Positions 6,906 to 13,786 of a DNA stretch of 17,274 bases are shown in pieces. A model generated the notes under the pieces. The model was given only the letters and a program-made list of their open reading frames with translations. It was not told where the DNA came from and did no database searches. Position 1 is the stretch's first letter. Every line of letters begins with the position of its first letter. The stretch is from Bacillota bacterium (GTDB taxonomy: Bacteria > Bacillota > Dethiobacteria > SKNC01), in the NCBI GenBank assembly GCA_007121375.1, contig SKLX01000157.1:1-17274 (forward strand), written 5' to 3'. A program made the translations under genes and the position numbers.

Positions 6906-7304
6906 CTATTGTTCTTCCCCTTCAGGGGAAGATTCAAGTTCCTTAATCCTTTTTTTGATGGATTCCATTTCTTTTTCCAGGAACTTTGCTTCTTCCTTTA
7001 AAAACTCCAATTCTTCTTCCTTTTCCACCTGGGGCGATTCTTCCTCATAATAATCATAAGGATGAGGTTCACAGCCATAGGCCCAGGGAACAGGCCCCGG
7101 CCGGGAACAGGCTTGAAAAAAGCGCCTTCTCAGCCTTAATCCTGCTCCTCTGCCTACTCCTCGACCTGGAGAGACGGGGCCCCTTCTAAGACCACTCCGA
7201 AAACCTCTCCGGGGGGTATCCCAGGCAGGTTCTCCACAGCAACCCAGGCCTCTTCCCGTCCGGGGGCCATATCCTGCAGGCCCTCTTCTGTCAAATCCTG
7301 GCAT
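6906..7304 (-). CDS. DUF5320 domain protein, Gly/Arg-rich with C-terminal coiled coil
   Basis: The 132-residue product has a glycine-, arginine- and proline-rich N-terminal half beginning MPGFDRRGPAGYGPRTGRGLGCCG, which is the DUF5320 start. After a short acidic, tyrosine-containing linker (YDYYEEESPQ) it ends in a strongly charged coiled coil (about residues 92-128, KEEELEFLKEEAKFLEKEMESIKKRIKEL). Such small proteins are commonly found next to NifX and Mrp genes, but no biochemical activity is known to me. The N-terminal half has no regular fold I can recognise and may be disordered; the GCC pair at about 21-23 could bind metal. The ATG follows AAGGAGGTGAAAAAAT, a very strong ribosome site, so high expression is likely. 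Confidence 0.8.
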   Translation of the reverse strand: MPGFDRRGPAGYGPRTGRGLGCCGEPAWDTPRRGFRSGLRRGPVSPGRGVGRGAGLRLRRRFFQACSRPGPVPWAYGCEPHPYDYYEEESPQVEKEEELEFLKEEAKFLEKEMESIKKRIKELESSPEGEEQ

Positions 7305-7345
7305 ATTTTTTCACCTCCTTCTGTTTTATGTAGGTAAGTCTGCCG

Positions 7346-7681
7346 TTAAATTAACCTCTGCAGCCTGCCCTGGTTGTACTTCTCTATAACCTCCCCTACC
7401 CTATCCCCCGATCCTTCATATACCTCTATATCCCCTTCCTGTAAGGCGGATTTGGCGTGGGGGCCAACCTTTCCTGTAATGAGCTTTTTAACCCCCTGGT
7501 CCATTAAAAATTGAACGGCTTTAACTCCGGCCCCTCCTTCGGCTTCTATCCCGGGATTAGGAACTCCCTCCAGCTTATCGGACCCTTCATCCAGGAGGAT
7601 AAAATAGGGGGCACGGCCAAAACGAACTTCAAATTTTGAATCCCCGTGGGGCCCTGCGCTTGTCACTGCTACCATGGACAC
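7346..7681 (-). CDS. NifX/NifB-type cofactor-binding domain protein (first copy)
   Basis: This is the first of two NifX-family proteins in the cassette, here with KFEVRFGRAPYFILLDE and LITGKVGPHAKSALQEGDIEVYEG. It probably holds or hands over a metal-sulfur cluster. The open frame reaches a GTG at 7690, but that GTG is part of the ribosome site AGGAGGTG. The GTG at 7681 has proper spacing (eight bases), so I use it; the ATG at 7675 is a third option. The product is about 111 residues. It lies just downstream of the two ferredoxin-ATPase genes, with a short gap. It differs clearly from the copy at 6464-6820 and lacks that protein's Cys/His tail, so the two are not recent duplicates. Confidence 0.92.
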   Translation of the reverse strand: MSMVAVTSAGPHGDSKFEVRFGRAPYFILLDEGSDKLEGVPNPGIEAEGGAGVKAVQFLMDQGVKKLITGKVGPHAKSALQEGDIEVYEGSGDRVGEVIEKYNQGRLQRLI

Positions 7682-7714
7682 TTTCTTCACCTCCTGATTT
7701 TTAATTATTTATGG

Positions 7715-8572
7715 TTACAGGTTATTTAAAATTTCCTGCCACAGGCTTTTGACCTCCCGGGAAGCCCTGCCCTGGGAATACTCGGTCAGAGGCACACCTT
7801 CCACCAGGGAAGCGGATACTCCCGGGTCAAAACCGATGCGGGCAGCTACCTTTATGTCTTTTTTACCGCAGAAATCCTCTACCTCCTGGGATTTACCCTC
7901 ATGGAGGTCATACTTATTTATACATGCCAGGAGGGGAACCCGAAAATGCTTGGAAGTATCGGCAATCCTTTCTAAATCGTGCAGGCCTGAAAGGCTGGGC
8001 TCGGTAATGATGAGGGCCAGGTCCGCCCCTGTTATAGAAGCTATCACCGGACAGCCAATCCCCGGCGGTCCATCGGAAATGATGTACCGGGCCCCTTCCT
8101 CCCGGGCCAATTCCCAGGATTTTCTTCGGAGGGCAGCCACCAGCTTTCCTGAATTTTCCGCCCCAATTCCCATCCGGCCGTGTATAAGGGGACCGTGCCT
8201 GGTTTCCGATAAATACCATTTTGCCGCCATCTCCTCCTTCATTTCTATAGCCCCTTCAGGACAAAGGTGATAACAGAAATGGCACCCCTCACAGTTAAGG
8301 GAATTCACCTGGAAATCCTTTATTCCCTCGAAACGGCACATGCTCTCACAAAAACCGCATTCACTGCATTTTTCCTTATCAATGGAAGCTATACTTCCCC
8401 CATAAAATTCATGTTCTTCCCGGACCCGGGGGTTTAAAAGAAGATGAAGGTCCGAGGCGTCCACATCACAATCCACCATGACCTTTTGGCTTGCCAGGTG
8501 AGCAAAAGATCCCACCAGGGTGGTTTTACCCGTGCCTCCCTTGCCGCTTATTACTACAATTTCTTTAGCCAT
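7715..8572 (-). CDS. MinD/Mrp-superfamily P-loop ATPase with inserted ferredoxin domain (second of pair)
   Basis: This 285-residue protein has the deviant Walker A of the MinD/Mrp/NifH group (GKGGTGKTT, 10-18). A ferredoxin insert carries two CxxCxxCxxxC sets (C69, C72, C75, C79 and C94, C97, C100, C104) for two [4Fe-4S] clusters. The switch region is IISDGPPGIGCPVIASI, with a CP motif, and LIITEPSLSGLHDL follows. The family (COG1149) is found with NifX-like proteins and in the orp region of Desulfovibrio, and is thought to act in assembly or transfer of metal-sulfur clusters. Its ATG overlaps the stop of the upstream paralogue by eight bases (ATGGCTAA). The pair probably forms a heterodimer. 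Automated 'cobyrinic acid diamide synthase' labels for such proteins are not supported. Confidence 0.95.
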   Translation of the reverse strand: MAKEIVVISGKGGTGKTTLVGSFAHLASQKVMVDCDVDASDLHLLLNPRVREEHEFYGGSIASIDKEKCSECGFCESMCRFEGIKDFQVNSLNCEGCHFCYHLCPEGAIEMKEEMAAKWYLSETRHGPLIHGRMGIGAENSGKLVAALRRKSWELAREEGARYIISDGPPGIGCPVIASITGADLALIITEPSLSGLHDLERIADTSKHFRVPLLACINKYDLHEGKSQEVEDFCGKKDIKVAARIGFDPGVSASLVEGVPLTEYSQGRASREVKSLWQEILNNL

Positions 8573-9416
8573 GGAACTTCATCAACTCCTTCATCCCGGA
8601 CCACAGATCTTTAAAGGCTTCCCTTACCCAGGTAATCTCTTCTATCAAGGAAACCCCTTCAGCATTAAGGCGAGCAATTTCCCGGTCAAAGGGAAGCTTC
8701 AGGAGGAGGGGTATTTTTTCCCTTTTGCAGAATTTCTCCACTCCATCATCTCCCAGGTCTGCTCTATTCAAAACCACTCCGTAGGGAACCTTCAGCTCCT
8801 TCAAAAGCTGCACCAAAAGGTCCATGTCATTTAAGCCAAAGGGGGTAGCTTCTGTTACTATCAAGCAAAAATCAATATTCTTCAGGGAAGCTACCACGGG
8901 GCAGGAAGTCCCCGGGGGGACATCTATTACCGTGACCTGGGCCCTGTCCTGGTATTTTTTCACTTCCTTTATCAGGGGAGGAGCCATAGCTTCTCCAATA
9001 TTTAAAATCCCGTGGACAAATCCCATACCCCGGTAAAAACCCACCTCCATTAACCCAATCTCCCGGGGAACTTCTACCATGGCCTCCCGGGGACAGAAAT
9101 ATATGCAGGATCCGCAGCTGTGGCACATGTGTTCATAAAAGAGAATTTTTTTCTTCAAAATCGCCAGGGCATTGAAGGCACATACTTCACTGCATCGGCC
9201 ACAATAATCGCAGTTGTCCTGGTTTACCTGGGGAACGGGCACCGTATGGGGGTATGACTTTTCAAAGGAGGGCTTTAAAAATAAATGGGCATTGGGCTCC
9301 TCCACATCACAGTCCAGAAGATATACCTGGTAATCCTCCTTTATTAAATTGGCCAGATTTACTGCCACTGTGGTTTTTCCAGTGCCGCCCTTGCCGCTAG
9401 CTACCGCAACCTTCAT
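8565..9416 (-). CDS. MinD/Mrp-superfamily P-loop ATPase with inserted ferredoxin domain (first of pair)
   Basis: This 283-residue paralogue of the next gene begins MKVAVASGKGGTGKTTVAVN (deviant Walker A at 8-16). The ferredoxin insert has C69, C72, C75, C79 and C98, C101, C104, C108, again two [4Fe-4S] sites, here spaced by four more residues. The switch motif is VIDVPPGTSCPVVASL, and VTEATPFGLNDMDLLV follows. Each partner keeps all ATPase and cluster ligands, so both are likely active. It is the first gene behind a good promoter, with GGGAGTGG upstream of the ATG at 9416. It would work with its partner, the two NifX-like proteins and the DUF5320 protein as one assembly cassette. The end product of that cassette is unknown. 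Confidence 0.95.
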   Translation of the reverse strand: MKVAVASGKGGTGKTTVAVNLANLIKEDYQVYLLDCDVEEPNAHLFLKPSFEKSYPHTVPVPQVNQDNCDYCGRCSEVCAFNALAILKKKILFYEHMCHSCGSCIYFCPREAMVEVPREIGLMEVGFYRGMGFVHGILNIGEAMAPPLIKEVKKYQDRAQVTVIDVPPGTSCPVVASLKNIDFCLIVTEATPFGLNDMDLLVQLLKELKVPYGVVLNRADLGDDGVEKFCKREKIPLLLKLPFDREIARLNAEGVSLIEEITWVREAFKDLWSGMKELMKFHG

Positions 9417-9440
9417 TTTTTTCCACTCCCGGTCATTTTT

Positions 9441-9492
9441 ATTATGAGCTTATGTTCTTTTAATTTCATTTTAAGCTTGTTATGAGCATATG
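9441..9492. repeat. Pair of 14-bp direct repeats around the promoter of the ATPase/NifX unit
   Basis: ATTATGAGCTTATG (9441-9454) and GTTATGAGCATATG (9479-9492) agree at 12 of 14 bases and start 38 bp apart. The second overlaps the promoter spacer and -35; the first lies just downstream of the expected start site. This is a layout expected of paired operator sites. Confidence 0.5.
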
Positions 9493-9496
9493 TCAA
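9468..9496 (-). promoter_or_regulatory. Promoter of the ATPase/NifX/DUF5320 unit
   Basis: The minus strand has a perfect -35 TTGACA (9496-9491), a 17-base spacer, and TAAAAT (9473-9468), about 50 bases before the first ATG. Confidence 0.82.
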
Positions 9497-9513
9497 TATT
9501 TAATTCCTGAAAA

Positions 9514-9545
9514 TAAAAAAACTTTCCTTGACGTAAAGGAAAGTT
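9514..9545 (-). terminator. Intrinsic terminator after the IscU-like gene
   Basis: AACTTTCCTT and AAGGAAAGTT (9520-9529 and 9536-9545) form a perfect 10-bp stem with a 6-base loop, followed on the minus strand by seven U. A second A+T-rich inverted repeat (12-bp arms, 9544-9555 and 9567-9578) precedes it. This separates the scaffold gene from the ATPase unit. Confidence 0.85.
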
Positions 9546-9583
9546 AACAAAAAACTACACTGTGTTGTTTTTTGTTAAGTTAT

Positions 9584-9970
9584 TTAGGTGCGGGCCCATC
9601 CCAGGCTCTTTTTCTTTTCGTAGTCCCGCAGGGCGTAGTGAAGGGCGGTTATGCTTAGTTTGGCACAGTGGGCCTTATCTTCCGGGAGGCCCTCCAGGGC
9701 CTGTACAATATCACTGCCGGTAATTTTTCTGGCCTCCTCCAGGGGCTTACCCATTACCATTTCGGTGAGCATACTGGTGGTGGCTATTAAGGTACTGCAG
9801 CCAAATATTTTAAACTTAATGTCTTTAATTACTCCCCGGTTCACCTGCAAATATATTATAATTTGGTCTCCACAGTCGGGATCTCCATAATCTCCGACCC
9901 CGTGAGCGTCATGAATATAACCTATATTTCGAGGATTGGTAAAGTGGTCCATGACCTTTTCGTTATACAT
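9584..9970 (-). CDS. IscU/NifU N-terminal-type iron-sulfur cluster scaffold protein
   Basis: The 128-residue product starts MYNEKVMDHFTNPRNIGYIHDAHGVGDYGDPDCGDQI, typical of IscU/NifU scaffolds on which [2Fe-2S] and [4Fe-4S] clusters are built. The three conserved cysteines are present: C33 (PDCGD), C58 (FGCSTLIATTS) and C102 (AHC). Asp35 (CGD) is also kept. It is the single-domain form with no NifU C-terminal part. The ATG at 9970 follows GGGGGGAG by four bases and is preferred to an upstream start at 10006. No cysteine desulfurase gene is adjacent. It lies 78 bases after the ABC ATPase with no terminator between and only weak promoter-like sequence, and it ends at a strong terminator, so it may be the last gene of the B12-riboswitch unit. 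Confidence 0.93.
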   Translation of the reverse strand: MYNEKVMDHFTNPRNIGYIHDAHGVGDYGDPDCGDQIIIYLQVNRGVIKDIKFKIFGCSTLIATTSMLTEMVMGKPLEEARKITGSDIVQALEGLPEDKAHCAKLSITALHYALRDYEKKKSLGWART

Positions 9971-10048
9971 GTAACTCCCCCCCTGCTTTTTACTAATAAT
10001 CTTCACTCTTTATTTTCCCACTTCTTTAAAACTAAATCAAGTTCAACA

Positions 10049-11980
10049 TTAGAGGACTTTTTTTATTTCTTTATAATAGGAATTATTGTTGTTCTTCTTC
10101 TCCAGGGCTGCCGCCCGGTGGCAGGCCACCCTTTGAAATCCCTTTTCCTTTAAAGGAGGTTCCTCCCTGCTGCAAAGTTCCGTAGAATAAGGACAATGGG
10201 CATAGTAAGGGCAGCCCTTTCCCTCTTCTTCTTTTAATTTAACTGTCCTCCTCAGGGAGGGGACCTCCCTTTCCAGGGAAGGGGCCATATCCAGTAATAA
10301 TTCAGTATAAGGATGGAGAGGAAACCGGAATACTTCTGAAGTCGGTCCTTCCTCCACGATTTTTCCCAAAAACATTACCGCTACCCGGTCCCCTACCTTC
10401 CCGGCCAGGGCCAGGTCATGGGTGATTAAAAAGAGGGCAAAGCCCTGTTCATTTTGCAGGTGCATTAAGAGTTTTAACATTTTGGCCTGAACGCTGGCAT
10501 CCAATGAAGCACTGGGCTCATCGGCGATAAGGACCTTGGGCTTCATGACCAGGGCCCGGGCAATGGTGACCCTTTGGAGTTCTCCCCCGCTCAGCTCGTG
10601 GGGATACTTGTGGAGGAAAAAGCTATCCCCGGGAAGCCCCACCAGCCCCAAAGCCTCCTTAACCCCCTGGACACGGGTTTCTTTATCCCCTATGCCCTGG
10701 ATTTCCAGGGGTTCCTCCACCAGATCATGGACCATCATCCGGTGGCTTACAGCTTCCTGGGGATTTTGAAAAAGGATCTGGAGCCGGCGCCTTAAATCTT
10801 TCTTCTCCCGGCCTTTTAAGCTATAAATCTCCCGGTCCTGGAAATAAACTTTACCCTCTGTAGGCTGGTTGATACCAGCCAATATGTGGGCCAGGGTAGT
10901 TTTCCCTGAACCGCTTTCTCCTACCAGGGCCAGGATTTCCCCTTCCTTCAAAGTTACCCCGGCGCCGTCTACGGCGTTAAAATAGATTTCTTTCCCTTCT
11001 TTCCCCTGCCGGGGGAACCTGCGGACCAGGTTTTCTCCCCGAAGGAGAGTTATAATACCCCCCCGATGACAGGCCAGGGCCCCCTCCTCCGCCTCCACCA
11101 GGCAAGGCTTTTCCTGGCTGCATTTTTCCAGGGCCTGGGTGCAGCGGGGATGAAAGGGACAGCCGGAAGGGGGTTCTACCAGGGAAGGAAATTCTCCCCT
11201 TATACCCTGGAGGTCCTTTACCGTGGTCCTGGTAGGATAGGCCCGTACCAGGGCCCGGCTATAGGGATGCTTTGGTTCCCTCAGGAGGCTTTCCGTAGGC
11301 CCTGTTTCCATGATGCTCCCCGCATAGAGGACGGCGGTACGGCGGGTAAGCTTTATTACGGTAGAAAGGTCATGGGATATGACCAGAATAGTTTTATTTT
11401 GGGCAATTTCGTCTAAAAGACGTATAAGTTCCGCCCTGGTAAGGGCATCTAGAGCAGAGGTAGGTTCATCCAGAATTAAAAGTTCCGGGTCATTAATTAA
11501 AGCCATGGCAATAAGGCCCCGCTGGACTTCTCCCCCGCTTAAGGTAAAGGGATAGGCATAAAAGTGATCCTCCCTCAGGCCCACCTTTTTTAACAGGTTG
11601 GACGCCCGGTTAAAGGCTTCCTTCTTTTTCCCCGGGTTCACCTTCAGGTAAGGCTCCATTACCTGGTCCAGGAGAGTATAAACAGGATTTAACATTTCCC
11701 CCGTGTTTTGAAAGACCATGGAGATTTTTTTGCTCCTGATCTTTTCCCAGTCTTCTTCTCTTTTATCCAGGAGTTCCTCCCCCCTGTATTTTATAGACCC
11801 CTGAACCTGCCCCTGGACCAGACCCATTATGCTTAAGGCCAGGGTTGTTTTCCCCGAACCAGACTCACCTATTATACCCACCCTCTCTCCAGGGGCAATT
11901 TTTAAGCTTACCTGGTTCAGCACGTTAACCTCACCCATCCGGGTATCAAAGGTTACCTTTAAATTATTAATGTCCAACAT
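10049..11980 (-). CDS. Fused two-domain ABC transporter ATPase, peptide/nickel (DppD-DppF) type
   Basis: This 643-residue protein joins the two ATPases that are usually separate genes in Dpp/Opp/Nik importers. Domain 1 (about 1-240) has Walker A GESGSGKTT (38-46), Q-loop FQN, signature LSGGE (147-151), Walker B LLILDEP and H203. Its OppD-type tail contains HPYSRAL and four cysteines C274, C280, C287, C293. Domain 2 (about 312-570) has Walker A GESGSGKTT (354-362), signature LSGGE (463-467), ADEP and H521, then a second HPYTELL tail with cysteines. All catalytic motifs are intact in both halves. The last 20 residues (EKKNNNNSYYKEIKKVL) look unusual for the family. The gene starts at the ATG 14 bases inside dppC, after AGGAGG. 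It powers the importer formed by the next upstream genes. Confidence 0.95.
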   Translation of the reverse strand: MLDINNLKVTFDTRMGEVNVLNQVSLKIAPGERVGIIGESGSGKTTLALSIMGLVQGQVQGSIKYRGEELLDKREEDWEKIRSKKISMVFQNTGEMLNPVYTLLDQVMEPYLKVNPGKKKEAFNRASNLLKKVGLREDHFYAYPFTLSGGEVQRGLIAMALINDPELLILDEPTSALDALTRAELIRLLDEIAQNKTILVISHDLSTVIKLTRRTAVLYAGSIMETGPTESLLREPKHPYSRALVRAYPTRTTVKDLQGIRGEFPSLVEPPSGCPFHPRCTQALEKCSQEKPCLVEAEEGALACHRGGIITLLRGENLVRRFPRQGKEGKEIYFNAVDGAGVTLKEGEILALVGESGSGKTTLAHILAGINQPTEGKVYFQDREIYSLKGREKKDLRRRLQILFQNPQEAVSHRMMVHDLVEEPLEIQGIGDKETRVQGVKEALGLVGLPGDSFFLHKYPHELSGGELQRVTIARALVMKPKVLIADEPSASLDASVQAKMLKLLMHLQNEQGFALFLITHDLALAGKVGDRVAVMFLGKIVEEGPTSEVFRFPLHPYTELLLDMAPSLEREVPSLRRTVKLKEEEGKGCPYYAHCPYSTELCSREEPPLKEKGFQRVACHRAAALEKKNNNNSYYKEIKKVL

Positions 11981-12821
11981 AATGAATATTCCTCCTTAAC
12001 CTGGGGTCCAGGGAAGACTCCAGGGCATACCCGATGAGAGCAAAACCGATTATGGTATATGAAATAAGAAGCCCGGGGGGCAGGAGCCACCATTTCCAGG
12101 CTCCAGTAAAGATAAATTCACTGGCATAATGGATCATCAGCCCCCAGCTCTTTTGGGTGGGGTCAAAGATCCCCAAAAAGGCCAGCCCTGCCTCCATAAA
12201 GACCGTCCGGCGAACCATTTGAATCAGGTTAACCGTCAGCAAAGGGTACAGGTCCGGTATCAAATGCCGGTAAACAATATATCCCTTCCCCGCCCCGAAA
12301 CTGCTGGCCGCCGTCAGGTGCTGCCTTTCCTTGAGAGAGAGGGTCTGGGCCCTTAAAATCCGGGCCCCGGGAGGCCATAATAGAAGGGTCAGCATGATAA
12401 TAATAGTTACTACTCCCGGTTTAAAGTAAATGGCTACCAGGATGGCTATAAGGAAAACAGGGAGAATAAGCATAATATCTATAAGGCGCAGGATAATCCT
12501 GTCCACAATCCTTCCCCCCAGGGCAGCAGCCAGGGCCAGGGCCAGGCTGATCAAAGTAGAAAAAACAGCTACGGAAACCCCCACCAGGAGGGTTGTCCGG
12601 GTGCCGTAAATAAGCTCACTGAGTATATCCTGACCTATATCGTTTAAACCCAGGATATATTCCTCCGAGGGAGGGGTCAGGGGCTGGCCCTGGTAAACCC
12701 AGGGATTGTGAGGGGCAAGAAAGGGGGCAGCCAGGGCTACCAATACCAGTATAGAAACCATGATAAGCCCAATCCGCCCGAACTTATTCCTTTTAAGTTC
12801 TGTCCAGTAATTGATATGCAT
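11967..12821 (-). CDS. ABC transporter permease, DppC/NikC type
   Basis: This 284-residue inner-membrane permease belongs to the peptide/nickel importer family. It has an N-terminal transmembrane segment (IGLIMVSILVLVALAAPFLAP), the conserved periplasmic-side stretch TPPSEEYILGLNDIGQDILSELIYGTRTTLLVG, and four or five further hydrophobic segments. A family EAA loop lies near AASSFGAGKGYIVYRHLIPDLYPLL, which contacts the ATPase. It overlaps the upstream permease by 29 bases and the ATPase gene by 14, indicating tight translational coupling. The ATG at 12821 has only a partial ribosome site (GAGGTTGAGAG). In this family DppC pairs with DppB to form the channel. The substrate cannot be read from the permease alone. 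Confidence 0.94.
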   Translation of the reverse strand: MHINYWTELKRNKFGRIGLIMVSILVLVALAAPFLAPHNPWVYQGQPLTPPSEEYILGLNDIGQDILSELIYGTRTTLLVGVSVAVFSTLISLALALAAALGGRIVDRIILRLIDIMLILPVFLIAILVAIYFKPGVVTIIIMLTLLLWPPGARILRAQTLSLKERQHLTAASSFGAGKGYIVYRHLIPDLYPLLTVNLIQMVRRTVFMEAGLAFLGIFDPTQKSWGLMIHYASEFIFTGAWKWWLLPPGLLISYTIIGFALIGYALESSLDPRLRRNIHYVGH

Positions 12822-13776
12822 GTTCTCTCAACCTCGGGTCAATTTTTGCCGAAATAACGTCTGTTAAGAAATTAGCCGCCAGGACAAAAAGGGTAATAAA
12901 GAAAAGGGTGCCCTGGACCATGGGAAAATCATGTTTCCCCAGGGCCAGGTAAAAAATGTAACCCGTTCCCGGGTAGGCAAAGACCGTTTCTATAAAAAGG
13001 ACTCCTGTAAATAAAAGGCCGATGCTCATCCCCAACCGGGTAATAATGGGAAGGAGGGCTCCCCGGGCAGCATGCCGGTATTGAATGACCCGCTCCTTCA
13101 AACCCTTACCCTGGGCCGTCAAAATATAGGGGGTCCTGATAACCCCAATCATGGAATTACGCATGAGCAAAAAGTTGCGGGGTATCTGGACCAAAGTCAG
13201 GGCCAGGCAGGGCAGAAATAAGTGGCGAAGGATGTCCATTACCAGGGCCATCCCCGTATACCCGGAAAAAGGGGTCACCGCCCCCGAAAGGGGGAAAAGG
13301 TGGAGCTGAAAGCTTAAAAATAAAAGGAGAAGGATTCCCATAAAAAAACTGGGGATTCCGTTCAAAAACATTACCGCTACTATCAAAAAGCTGTCCAGCC
13401 TCCCCCCGTGCCTCCACCCCGACTCTATTCCTATTAGAACCCCGATAAAGGTAGAAATAAGGAGGGAGGAGCCCACCAGTAAAAGGGTCCAGGGAAGAGC
13501 TTCCAAAATAACTTCCGTAACAGGGGCCCCAAAGTAATAGGAATAGCCCAGGTCTCCCCGTAAAAGATTAGTTACATACGTTATAAATTGTTCCCCTAAA
13601 GTTCCTTCCAGCCCATATCTTTCTGCCAGTTGAGCCTGCAGTTCCGGGCTCATATCCAAAAGAGCGTCCCCATAAATGGCCGTCAGGGGATCCCCCGGCA
13701 TAAGCCGGGGGAGAAAAAAATTAAGGCTCAATATCACTACCAGGGCCAGGATATAATCCAGGTAACGTCTTTTCAT
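12793..13776 (-). CDS. ABC transporter permease, DppB/NikB type
   Basis: This 327-residue permease is the DppB-type partner of the preceding subunit type. The protein starts MKRRYLDYILALVVILSLNFFLPRLMPGDPL, the usual first membrane segment with the MPGDP motif. It continues with the periplasmic YGLEGTLGEQFITYVTNLLRGDLGYSY and five more membrane segments. The cytoplasmic EAA loop is in the region LTAQGKGLKERVIQYRHAARGALLPIITRLG. All family landmarks are present and the length is normal. The ATG is ten bases beyond the stop of the binding-protein gene, and translation is likely coupled. The ribosome site next to the ATG is weak. Confidence 0.94.
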   Translation of the reverse strand: MKRRYLDYILALVVILSLNFFLPRLMPGDPLTAIYGDALLDMSPELQAQLAERYGLEGTLGEQFITYVTNLLRGDLGYSYYFGAPVTEVILEALPWTLLLVGSSLLISTFIGVLIGIESGWRHGGRLDSFLIVAVMFLNGIPSFFMGILLLLFLSFQLHLFPLSGAVTPFSGYTGMALVMDILRHLFLPCLALTLVQIPRNFLLMRNSMIGVIRTPYILTAQGKGLKERVIQYRHAARGALLPIITRLGMSIGLLFTGVLFIETVFAYPGTGYIFYLALGKHDFPMVQGTLFFITLFVLAANFLTDVISAKIDPRLREHAYQLLDRT

Positions 13777-13786
13777 CTCTTAAAAA

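Noticed and set aside
7715..9416. Naming the two P-loop ATPases as cobyrinic acid a,c-diamide synthases because of the nearby B12 riboswitch
   Set aside because: They have the MinD/Mrp-type P loop and ferredoxin inserts but no glutamine amidotransferase domain, and they belong to a separate transcription unit.
9971..10048. A promoter for the IscU-like gene (minus-strand TTGATT with GAAAAT 17 bases on)
   Set aside because: Both hexamers are poor matches and the T-rich context makes chance occurrence likely.
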